Below, one piece after another: positions 54,436-64,000 of a DNA stretch of 64,000 nucleotides. The number at the start of each line of letters is the position of its first letter. Within the stretch, counting starts at the first letter, position 1. Made by a program: the position numbers and the translations under genes. Where the stretch lies: the NCBI GenBank assembly GCA_936432065.2, contig OW386285.2, forward strand, positions 171,597,984 to 171,661,983, read 5' to 3'. This DNA comes from Rutpela maculata (taxonomy: Eukaryota > Arthropoda > Insecta > Coleoptera > Cerambycidae). The notes beneath the pieces are model-generated. The model saw nothing but the letters and a program-made list of their open reading frames with translations, was not told where the DNA came from and did not search any database.

Positions 54436-57400
54436 TTCTACCTTGAAATTAGATATTACCAATATCGTAGGGAATAAAAAAAGTTACAATTTCTGTTTTT
54501 CTCTATTAATAATACTTTATGTACAGCCATCAGAAAGGTAAAGACTTGTGCTTCACTGTAGATTTTTGCAATGATCTCTGTCTCCATTGCTCTTACGTAG
54601 TTAGTGTCGATATTGTAGATAATAAAATTTTCTAAAACTTTTATATAAAAAATTTCAGCAATTCGAAGTTTGAAAAATTTTCTCGATTTTCAGAAACATG
54701 TCTGCCTCCATTAATAGTCATTATTTATTTTGCATACTCAATAAAATTGACTTAGGTACCTACAATAGTGATTGTTTGAAATAATGAATTTTATCCGAAT
54801 TTTCTTAATTTACAGTGATCTGACAACACAACAATTATTGTTCTTTGTTGCTAATACTTTATGATTTACACTCCCAAAAAAATGAAAATTTGTGCTTCAC
54901 TACAGACTCTGCTCCTACATAGTAATTAGTTATTGCTTATGTCATATATTTAGTAATGAAATTAAGTAACTGCTTACTTTGTTACATTTCTAGGCAAAAG
55001 AATGAATGCAAGAGAATAGAATTTATTGAAATGTGATTGACTAATTTGGACAGAAACTAGGATAGCTTCAGTTTTATTGAAAATTTCTAAATTTTTTTTG
55101 TGGATGCATATTAATTAGTATTCATGCATTGAGAGAACTCGATCAAATCATATTTTACAACAGAAGCCTATTATTTTTTATTCTCCCTCTCACATAATTT
55201 TTCAAGCCAGGCCAATGCAGTGCATCTCGTTGCACCGCACTCGGAGAGTTCACACGACTTTATCATTGAGAGAGGAGTTAAGTATGCTGGTATAGTTGAC
55301 TCCATTTGTTTAGTGCAAATAAAAAACCACAAAGCTTTGCCACTTACGAATCGATGGGAGAACGGGGCATGCTTTATTTTTCTACACAATATTAAATAAT
55401 AAATTTAATGTATTACGTAATAGACAAAACATCATTGCTGTTATGTAAAGTATGTTCTGGCATGATTAAAATAAGAAATAAATGGAAACACAACCTCTTT
55501 TAATTAAGATTTCTCATTTTTCTAATATAGCTATTAGCTAATTATAATGGTGCGGCCTCTGTTGTCTGTGTTAAACCTAGACTAACAGACAAACAGAGCC
55601 GTACTTTGAATTTTTCTGCCACTGTCAAGAAAAACAGGCAATGCGTCCACCAAATCATAAGATATTCCTATCTTGACATTAACAAAACAGTAAGATTTTT
55701 TTATTTACCGCGTTAAGTTTCTATTTGCCAAACAAGGCTGACGACAGGTCCCAGGCCCGATGCCATTACTGTTAAATACATTTTTGTATTGATAAATCTA
55801 TTAATTATAAATAAAAATACATTATTTACATTTTGTACCAATTACATTATAAGTAATACAATATTTCAAAATAAATATAATGTGTATTGGGCCGTCAATT
55901 TAATTTTACCCCTGGGCCCGTACTGGCTCTCCACGAACCTGTTGCCAAAAACACTATTTTGAAATCTCCAGTATTATTTTGTTCATTCTAATACGCAAAA
56001 TTTTGAAGTACTGTAGTACTCTTGTCAGCATGTAATAGCGCCGATGTTGATATTTTTATGAACAGTTTTTGCAGCCTTTTTTATTTGCAGTATAAGTATT
56101 TAGTGAACTATAAAAATGTTCCTCCTTCTATTCCTCTCCCTCAGCGTCGACAAGAACTAACTTTATGTGACTACCCAAAACAATATTCGATTTAGATTGA
56201 GAGATATTCAAGATAGCTAATTTTAAAAGAAAGCACTTAATTTTATAATTTGAATTAAGTAGTGAATATACTTGACCATTACACACATTTTAATCGCAAT
56301 TAAAATTGTGCTTTTTAAATTAAATATTGTTCTACTTAATTTTAAATTTCAAATATTGACCCTAGGTATTCATTTTTAATTAAATGTACTGATAAAATTG
56401 TGTAAGGCCAGTTGGTATTTGGATTATGAACATTTTATTTTAGTTTTACAGTTGATTATTTACATTGCTACATTTTTAGTCTACAATCTCTTGGAAACCT
56501 AACTCTCATTCCTTTAGTAGCTGATTCTATGCGCAAAAATAGTAAGAGTAATTTCTTTAAACATGTGGCGAGCAGCACTTTAATATCTCAAACAACTTTA
56601 TGCGACTTGGTTCACAATTGTACATTATTAAGATGTATTATTTTATAGTATTAACTAAAATTAATTTTGTTCATAGACGAGGAAACGAGGATTAGGTAAC
56701 TATTGTTTCTACATATATTTTTTCCCATTTACATTTTCAGTAGTTTAAGACTTAATCATGTTTCTGTGACTAATATTGCATAGGAATGGTAGGTACTCTT
56801 GGCAATTAGCCTTAGGATGAACTGGCAAGGAAACGTGATTTAAACAAAAAATTACATCTTTGTGTCTTGACATGATTATCTTCTATAGCATCCCCACAAT
56901 AATCTATCAAATCCACTATTTAGGTGCCAATGGTGCCATCCTCACTTCTCCCTTAAAACGCATTTCTGAACTCATGTTTATGGAAACTTCTTACTATTTG
57001 CGCACGTACAATCAACTCCTAAACGGGCGAGAGTTATTTCTTATTTCCTTAACACCATGAATAGTTCGTTTCATTACTTTATGTGTAACATATTTAATTA
57101 TGATCAAAAATGCACTTTGTGTGCAATAATTGCTTCAGATTCTTTTAATTGGAAGTATTTTTCTAAGTAAATACATAAGTGCATATTTTTTGTTTTATTT
57201 TAAGTAGTATATTATGATGATTGTGTTATTCTCTATTTATTGAAGTAAAGTGAAGAATTATTATTACAATATTGGCCTTATCACTTAAATCGTATCCTTT
57301 AAACTGTCATTATTGGATAAGAATAATAAAAAATTCTAAATTTTATACTAAGTCACCGTTTCGATTTACTTTTAAATCTTCAGGACTGAAAAGACATTAT

Positions 57401-57990
57401 GACGTACTTCTCAGTGAGGCTGAGATGTGTCACTTTGACACCCTAGCAACAGCGGTACTTACAGAATGGTTGCTCGGGCGTCAGTTCCTTTTTTTAAGTG
57501 GAGGAGCGCCACTACCCTCAAAGCCAGTGAAGCAGGGCTTGAGTAACTACATTGGAGAAATGGAAATGTTCAGTGGGTCAAAAAGGAAAAATTAGACCTT
57601 TTCACACATACGCCAGTAAAACACACAGTTTAGAATACAAGAGTCTTTATTTACACTAAATTCTACAGGATCCAAATGTTATATCTAAAATTAATAACAT
57701 CCTTATTACTACGATGAAAACTAGAACCTCAGGCTATGATTAAGCGGGAGCAGAATGGTTTTATGACATCGTACGTATACATGATGAATGGTGCGGTATG
57801 GGCAGAAATGGTGGATTAGCAGAGCAAGCGGTGGAACCAGTTATGTTATAGACAGTGCTTGGATACTAGGAATGGGAAAGCAAAACGACAAATATTTACG
57901 CGGCAAAACACTACTAACTCTAGGTGTCAATCTTGGCAAATAGCAGTACCCTTAAAGCTGAAAGAAGGTATGTTTAGTTAAACAACTTCT
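54436..57990. other. AT-rich non-coding stretch
   Basis: No gene recognised over 3.5 kb. A frame at 57272-57595 (107 residues) shows no recognisable domain and no splice or start context. Around 55735-55760 and 55905-55935, CAGGCCC and GGGCCCG words hint at another worn hAT-like MITE. Confidence 0.4.
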
Positions 57991-57993
57991 GCA

Positions 57994-58376
57994 TATTCTG
58001 GCCTGAAATAAGGTATGATCGAGTATGACATACGTTCCAGTTCCTCTAGTTGAAAGTCAGGCCAGAAGCTCCGCAAAAGCTAGAATAGACCACAACTTTA
58101 TGCTTCAGTGCATTCAGTTAAAACAGCGATGCTACGTACACTGAGAATACAAAAAGTAGCCACCTATCGCTGAACACGGCAAAAATTATTAGTTATGAAG
58201 TTCTGGCCTGAAACAAGGTATAATTAGCACACATTCCGGCACCTTTAGTTGAAACAGCCACTCCAGAAGCTCCGTGAACGCTAGCATAGATCACAACTTT
58301 GTCCTTTAGTGCATCCAATTGAAACAGCCATGCCATATACACTGAGAACACAGGAAGTGGCCACCCATCGTCGGAA
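57994..58376. repeat. Two-copy tandem duplication, about 205 bp
   Basis: TTCTGGCCTGAAA, AAGGTAT, CAGAAGCTCCG, CACAACTTT, AGTGCAT and CACTGAGAA occur in the same order in 57996-58170 and again in 58200-58376. The copies have diverged by roughly a quarter. Confidence 0.7.
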
Positions 58377-58387
58377 AGATAATAATG

Positions 58388-58998
58388 ATAACTTTTTTTT
58401 TATTGACTTACAAGAGGTATCAAATTATAGTCAAACAAAATAAGGCTTATTATAATATTAGTCACAAAAGTAACAAAAAGTATATACACATACACATAAA
58501 ATTAAAATGCATTATGTAAAATGACGGAATTGCAGCTCATATACTCACTGATGGAAACTGTTTTGAGTTAGTATGGATCGTACCGTGCATTTGAAAGGTT
58601 TAATATTTTTGATCTTTTTAATTTCAATTGGAAGTTTATTATATAACTTCATAGACATTATGACATGTTAGGTCCTTTGACAGTAGTAGTATGTTGTGAA
58701 ACAATGATAAGTTTTCACTTAAATAATATGTCGATCTATTGTTTTCTGGTATATATTTGTCCATGTGAGCCGAATGTCCCCAAAAAATTATAGCTTAAAA
58801 TAGATTGTATTACTTAGCCCATAATAGGTCAGACAAAGATACTGTACTCGCAGTTGTCTTATTATAAAACAAATAGTACTTAATTTTAAAGAAAGATGAT
58901 CTACATGGTGTCATTTTCTGATCTATTAGAATCTGTAAAAATATTGAATTCACTTGTTTGTGATTCATCTTAATGAATTGACTAGTCATCTTTACCAA
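58388..58998 (-). pseudogene. LINE 3' fragment (minus strand)
   Basis: Read on the minus strand, FWGHSAHMDK and, in another phase, LYNKLPIEIKKIKNIKPFK then SILTQNSF match the end of reverse transcriptases of jockey/CR1-like non-LTR elements. The 3' end carries an A-run and ATT-type tail (58388-58412). Several stops and frameshifts show decay. Confidence 0.65.
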
Positions 58999-59080
58999 CG
59001 AGGTCTAAAGTATAGAGGGGTAATCCTAGGGTGACCATACGTCCGGAATTTCGCTGGAAAGTCCAGCATTTTGGAGTACT

Positions 59081-59110
59081 GTCCAGCATTTACAATTGTA
59101 AATGCTGGAC
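59081..59110. repeat. 30-bp perfect palindrome
   Basis: GTCCAGCATTTACAA is followed at once by its reverse complement. The preceding AGGGTGACCATACGTCCGG resembles the end of known hAT-derived repeats, and TCCAGCATTT occurs again at 59072. Possibly the stub of a MITE. Confidence 0.8.
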
Positions 59111-59174
59111 TTTCCATGCTCTTCGTGTTATAACCAAATAAATGGATTACAAAACACTTAAGTTGGTTTACTAT

Positions 59175-59610
59175 GGATATTTTTACTCTATACTAAAATT
59201 CAGCATACTCTTTTGGAGAAGATCATCTGACATACAGCAAATATTTAAAATCCAGAAAAAAGTTATACGTATAATGCTTGGAATCTGGAATGACTCTACT
59301 GAAAGTTGAAGGGTAGTATTTCGAACGGTCATAGGTGTGTACATATTTGAATATATACTTTTTTTAAAAAAACGTCCTGAAAAATTTAATATCAATTTGA
59401 TAAACCACAGATACAACACAAGAGGAAAAATTAATTACAATTATCCTACACATTCATTAACTTTAACTGAAAAAGGAAGTTATTACTCATGTATATATTT
59501 TTATAACCATCTTCCTAACACGTAAAAAAATGTATAAATTATATAATAAATCCTTTAAATCAAAGCTTTTTGAGTATATCCGTGATGCTGAACCATTGAT
59601 GAATTTTTCC
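59175..59610 (+). pseudogene. LINE 3' fragment (plus strand)
   Basis: SDIQQIFKIQKKVIRIMLG is the thumb region of a non-LTR reverse transcriptase; then VYIFEYILFLKKRP, HRYNTRGK, PTHSLTLTEKGSYYSC and FYNHLP follow, the typical C-terminal order in jockey/CR1-like elements. A TGA near 59309 and later stops disable it. Confidence 0.75.
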
Positions 59611-60230
59611 TAATTAACAGATGCTCATCAATTTTAGCTATTTGTGAATATATTCTGTTTTATTAAATGTAAACATGTCTGTATCGGATACTTATATATG
59701 TTTAATTTTATTTAAAATGTTTATTTTATTATACCTACTATATTTTATATTTTATGTTGTGTAAGAAATATTTTGATTTGTTTCAAACTTGTTAATTCAA
59801 AATTTGTTTTGAAATCAATTAATTTATCTGTCTATCTATTATCTAAATTGATAGATTTATACATTTCTGATAAGTTCTCATATTTTATTATATTTCTAAA
59901 CGTAATCAAATTACTATCAAAGAAATCTCTTAAAAATAACTTCACATTCACATATCTTCACTAGTGGTAAGTTAAATTCACATATTTGAAATGTATGATC
60001 CGTGAAGTGTGTATATCCTTTATAAAACTGGATAAAGCTTAAGTTATCAAATCAAATCAAATATGCTTTATTGTCTAAAAAATACAAACGATTTTTATTG
60101 TAATCTATATATAAAACTTCCTAGTATAAATTAGATTAGAAAATATATCTATAGACATTACCGATATTCTGGTTGTTCGTATAACGCCACATTAATAAAT
60201 GACTACAAGGATATAGGTTTAGCCGAGAGT

Positions 60231-61600
60231 ATGTCAAATGAGGTGAAAACTCAAGCAGAAGAATATTTTTCCATAAAATTAAATATGAATACTGATAAAA
60301 TTCAAAGAATCACTATGAGCTTGAAACCCAATAACGTAAATGCAGAACTAGTAAAACTCCTTGATTTTTATATTGACAGCAAAACTTACCTCATATGGTC
60401 ATACCTCAAGCCTATCCAAGAAACCTGCAGTGGCGGCTGGTGAAATTTCAATATTTTTTTTCTCGTCTGTGGCGCATGGGACCCATACGAAACTTGGGAA
60501 ATAACATCTAGAGAAGCACTTCTCTAATGACCCCTAAAAAATTTTGAAAAAGCAGTTTGCGAAAAAATTTTTGAAAATTCGCTAGCCTCCCCTGGGTCTA
60601 GGGACCCCTGTTTACTTTTATTTTTTTTTGTCATATGCATTTGACTTTTCATAAAAATGCATCGACAGATTTTGGAGTTTGTGAAAATATTTTCATTACT
60701 AACTGAGATACAACGAATTGAAATATTGTAATTTGTTAAATTGTAAATTACAAAATTTCAGTTCATTGTATTTCAGTTAGTAATGAAAATATTTTCACAA
60801 ACTCTAAAATCTGTCGATGCATTTTTATGAAAAGTCAAATGCATATGACAAAAAAAATTAAAAGTAAACAGGGGTCCCTAGACCCAGGGGAGGCTAGCAA
60901 ATTTTCAAAAAATTTTTCGCAAACTGCTTTTTCAAAATTTTTTAGGGGTCATTAGAGAAGTGCTTCTCTAGATGTTATTTCCCAAATTTCGTATGGGTCC
61001 CATGCGCCACAGACGAGAAAAAAAATATTGAAATTTCACCAGCCGCCGCTGGAAACCTGCATCCAATCTTTTTCTATTTCGGAAACTGAGTTGTGTCTTA
61101 CCCGAGATGGTGCATTTTGCATTCTTTCACAACCACCTAGAATACAGCTTATTAATTCGGGGTCATTGTGCGCATAAATGAAATATTTTTAGAATGCAGA
61201 AATCGGCTGTGAGGGTCATTGCAAGTATAAATATGGGAACTCACTGCCGACCTTACTTTATTCAATATCAGATATTTACCTTACCTTGTATGTACATTTA
61301 CGAGTGTCTTGTTTATGTGAAAACAAATTTCCTAAACTATAAATGTCATACAGATATACAATCTTACGATACCCCAAATAAAGCTAGTATATCAAAAAAA
61401 AAAAAAACATAAACTTACGAAAGCAATGATTGGTGTAAACTATTTTGAACCAACATTTTTCAACAAAACCTGATGAGATCAAACTATTAGATTTTAAAAA
61501 AAGTATAAAGTGAAACTAATTTTACTAAAAAAGCATACTATGATATAGTTGAATTCTTAAATGATGCGTCTATATTTTAAATTTTTTAAATGTTTTAAAC
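60231..61600 (+). pseudogene. LINE 3' fragment interrupted by a MITE
   Basis: Before the MITE: AEEYFSIKLNMNTDKIQR and NVNAELVKLLDFYID, the RT palm-thumb region. After it, in a shifted phase: LFLFRKLSCVLPEMVHFAFF, SLLIRGHCAHK, then MQKSAVRVIASINMGTHCRP, TLPCMYIYECLVYVKTN. The gene sense runs on across the MITE once its 8-bp duplication is removed. Frameshifts and stops (TGA near 61169) show that it was dead or dying anyway. Confidence 0.8.
60428..61051. mobile_element. Palindromic hAT-like MITE, copy 2
   Basis: 624 bp, near-perfect inverted halves, ends as in copy 1 at 47780. The perfect 8-bp duplication GAAACCTG flanks it (60420-60427 and 61052-61059). It keeps the GCATGGGACCCATAC piece that copy 1 lacks. 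It sits in a LINE fragment. Confidence 0.93.
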
Positions 61601-61619
61601 TTTTCCTTACTCTAAATGT

Positions 61620-62078
61620 TATTTTTTAAATAATAATAATAATAAAAGTAATAATAATAGCATCTTTATTTTCCATATGAAATATGGATATGGAAAATAT
61701 ACTCAGTTACAAAACTATAGGCGAAGTTCTACAATAATTTCACAAATATTAACAGTAATGAAAATATAAGGTTTTCTAAAATTTAGCTGCTAAAATACCT
61801 ATGTAACTTTTAATATATGTTTTTACGAATGTACGCAATTTAATAATAATAATAATAATAATAACTTTATTCCCAAGAAACTGTACAGTTTATAATTAGG
61901 GATTAACATAATATACACATATAAATATTTACAGTATATAATAAATATGAGAAATATGAGAAACAATACTTATAGATAAAACAAACAAACGACAAACAAA
62001 ACAAAATATGTATATATACACGATATACATATACATATTTAAATATAATAACTTACAAGGAATATTGTATTGACTTAA

Positions 62079-62082
<4 letters not shown>
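61620..62082. other. AT-rich stretch with TAA microsatellites
   Basis: (TAA)n runs at about 61628-61660 and 61841-61863, each followed by a CTTTATT word, as seen at the 3' ends of many insect LINEs. No coding frame. Confidence 0.5.

Positions 62083-62154
<72 letters not shown>
62083..62154. repeat. (TA)n microsatellite, 72 bp
   Basis: Uninterrupted TA dinucleotides directly before the 289-bp tandem array. Confidence 0.95.
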
Positions 62155-62157
<3 letters not shown>

Positions 62158-62160
62158 TGT

Positions 62161-63329
62161 GTTTCACTTCTCGTGAAGACACCCCTGTATCTTTTTTATT
62201 TGTTGCCGAATTAATTTCAAATTTTTATCAGCCATACAAGTCCATAAGGTGACTTTATTCAACACATAAATGCCGTCTAAATCTAAAACGCCGGCCTACT
62301 GCGATAAAAAGAAAATGTCAATTTTCGAGAAATCATAGTAGGCTTAGAGATAGACAAAAATTTTGTTAACAAAAGTTGTTCAGAATCACTTGATATGCCC
62401 CCCTGTAAAATTTTGTGAAAATCGGAATATTTTCAAAAAATAATTTTTTGTTTCACTTCTCGTGAAGACACCCCTGTATCTTTTTTATTTGTGGCCGAAT
62501 TAATTGCAAATTTTTATCAGCCATACAAGTCCATAAAGTGACTTTATTCAATACATAAATGCCGTTTAAATCTAAAACGCCGGCCTACTGCGATAAAAAG
62601 AAAATGTCAATTTTCGAGAAATCATAGTAGGCTTAGAGATAGACAAAAATTTTGTTAACAAAAGTTGTTCGGAATCACTTGATATGCCCCCCTGTAAAAT
62701 TTTGTGAAAATCGGAATATTTTCAAAAAAAAATTTTTGTTTCACTTCTCGTGAAGACACCCCTGTATCTTTTTTATTTGTGGCCGAATTAATTTCAAATT
62801 TTTATCAGCCATACAAGTCCATAAAGTGACTTTATTCAATACATAAATGCCGTTTAAATCTAAAACGCCGGCCTACTGCGATAAAAAGAAAATGTCAATT
62901 TTCGAGAAATCATAGTAGGCTTAGAGATAGACAAAAATTTTGTTAACAAAAGTTGTTCGGAATCACTTGATATGCCCCCCTGTAAAATTTTGTGAAAATT
63001 GGAATATTTTCAAAAAAAAAATTTTTGTTTCACTTCTCGTGAAGACACCCCTGTATCTTTTTTATTTGTGGCCGAATTAATTTCAAATTTTTATCAGCCA
63101 TACAAGTCCATAAAGTGACTTTATTCAATACATAAATGCCGTTTAAATCTAAAACGCCGGCCTACTGCGATAAAAATAAAATGTTAATTTTCGAGAAATC
63201 ATAGTAGGCTTAGAGATAGACAAAAATTTTGTTAACAAAAGTTGTTCGGAATCACTTGATATGCCCCCCTGTAAAATTTTGTGAAAATCGGAATATTTTC
63301 AAAAAAAAAATTTTTGTTTCACTTCTCGT
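62161..63329. repeat. 289-bp tandem array, four units plus a stub
   Basis: Units start with GTTTCACTTCTCGTGAAGAC at 62161, 62450, 62738 and 63027, and a 14-bp stub begins at 63316, giving lengths of 288-289 bp. Differences between units are few and mostly in the poly-A tract near the end of each. The stub breaks off at CTTCTCGT, where LINE sequence begins. Open frames across it have no recognisable domain. Confidence 0.95.
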
Positions 63330-63330
63330 T

Positions 63331-63597
63331 CAGTGGTTGAACGGCTCGGGCTTGAAGGAGAGTTTAATAATAGCAGCACAGGATCAAGCACTAAACACCA
63401 GATACCACCAGAGGATGATCTTGAAACAACCTGTTGACTGCTGCAAGTCTAGGATGTGCGGCCTAGCAGAAGAACATGTCAGTCACTTGGTGGCTGGATG
63501 TACTACTCTGGCACCATCGAAATACACTCACCGACATAACAGAGTGGCCATATATCTCCACTGGGTCATGTGCAAGCACTTCAATATATTATGAATA
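63331..63597 (+). pseudogene. LINE ORF2 C-terminal fragment
   Basis: The frame WLNGSGLKESLIIAAQDQAL, TRYHQRMI, CCKSRMCGLAEEHVSHLVAG and NRVAIYLHWVMCKHFNI matches the C-terminal region of a group of non-LTR reverse transcriptases (AAQDQAL, CRLCG, HI-x-GC, HN-x-A-x-x-LHW). It starts exactly at the end of the tandem array and is open to TGA/TAT at its end (stop at 63592-63594). No upstream RT is present, so it is a 5'-truncated fragment. Confidence 0.75.
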
Positions 63598-63829
63598 TAC
63601 TCCCGAGAAGGTTGTCAATACCAATGACGTCACAATTAGGTGTTTTCACTGTATGCAAATTTGCTTTTTTGATATTATTAAAATGAAGTACTCCATACAT
63701 TAAAGCACTTACCAATATTTAAACACCATTCTTTCATCTATCAATTTAAAATTTCAACAAATAAATAAGAAAACTGAATAACTGAACGAGTATTATACAA
63801 AAAGGACTGTGACGTCATCGGTTGCATTA

Positions 63830-64000
63830 ACATAACCTCAACTTTTAGGTTTTTTAAGTTTATTGTTAATTTTAATGATATCACTTTTCATTTGAAACCA
63901 GTATGGCTCCAAGTAAACATTTAAAAATTGACGCATATGATGTCTCAATATTATTGATTGCTAAAAATGGGCTGCTAATTATAGGTTAGATTTCCAACCT
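63830..64000 (+). repeat. Dispersed repeat, second copy (cut by window end)
   Basis: AACATAACCTCAACTTTTAG through GGTTAGATTTCCAACCT matches 51651-51830. It continues past the end of the window. Confidence 0.75.

Noticed and set aside
57272..57595. Plus-strand frame of 107 residues as a gene
   Set aside because: No recognisable domain or regulatory context in a long non-coding stretch.
63229..63594. Single 121-residue protein starting in the tandem array
   Set aside because: The first third is translated satellite; only the part from about 63331 matches LINE protein.
1..64000. A complete unknown biological system such as a defence island or gene cluster
   Set aside because: Apart from CPSF30 and a SWIM gene fragment, nearly all recognisable coding sequence belongs to mobile elements; the only unexplained ordered signal is the stem-loop set in the errantivirus-like element.

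Overview
The window is AT-rich animal nuclear DNA, most likely from an insect with a repeat-laden genome. The reasons are one spliced CPSF30/clipper gene with a 58-bp intron, an env-bearing Ty3/gypsy element of the insect errantivirus type, a BEL/Pao element, a CsRn1-type gypsy element primed by tRNA-Trp, and dense families of hAT-like miniature elements. The order or species cannot be fixed from the sequence.

Layout. 1-3150: non-coding DNA with small inverted repeats, a tRNA-like SINE head and microsatellites. 3155-8178: a young but broken CsRn1-type gypsy element (272-bp LTRs with two differences, target duplication CATGG). 8184-12700: a decayed unassigned gene (8490-9015), a Harbinger-like MITE (9895-10371), short duplicated blocks and a 5S-rRNA-derived SINE (12210-12576). 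12700-21300: a decayed mobile-type gene (14180-14882), a 700-bp fold-back, a 30-bp minisatellite, a possible two-exon remnant and a 317-bp MITE. 21314-28085: a decayed BEL/Pao element with a hAT-like MITE in its reverse transcriptase, sitting beside exons of a SWIM zinc-finger gene that it probably split. 28570-29737: three hAT-like MITEs nested one inside another, each with its own 8-bp duplication. 31051-39580: a nearly intact errantivirus-like element on the minus strand (gag, pol, env; LTRs with two differences in 363 bp). 40270-42120: fold-backs and small MITEs. 42874-43795: CPSF30, the only clearly functional host gene, directly followed by stacked MITEs. 45016-52707: a 7.7-kb hAT element with a broken BED/hAT transposase, itself invaded by a fold-back element carrying a decayed gene and by a 609-bp palindromic MITE. 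52708-64000: more hAT-like MITEs, four LINE 3' fragments, a 205-bp duplication and a 289-bp tandem array.

How the parts relate. Apart from CPSF30 and the SWIM gene fragment, nearly all recognisable coding sequence belongs to mobile elements. Nesting and target duplications give relative ages: the two gypsy elements are recent, the BEL element is older, and the hAT element and LINEs are older still. Two copies of one palindromic MITE (47780-48388 and 60428-61051) landed in other elements. The most unusual signal is in the errantivirus-like element: seven short stem-loops with different but self-complementary stems and a nearly constant six-base loop, four in the leader before gag and three near the 3' end of gag.
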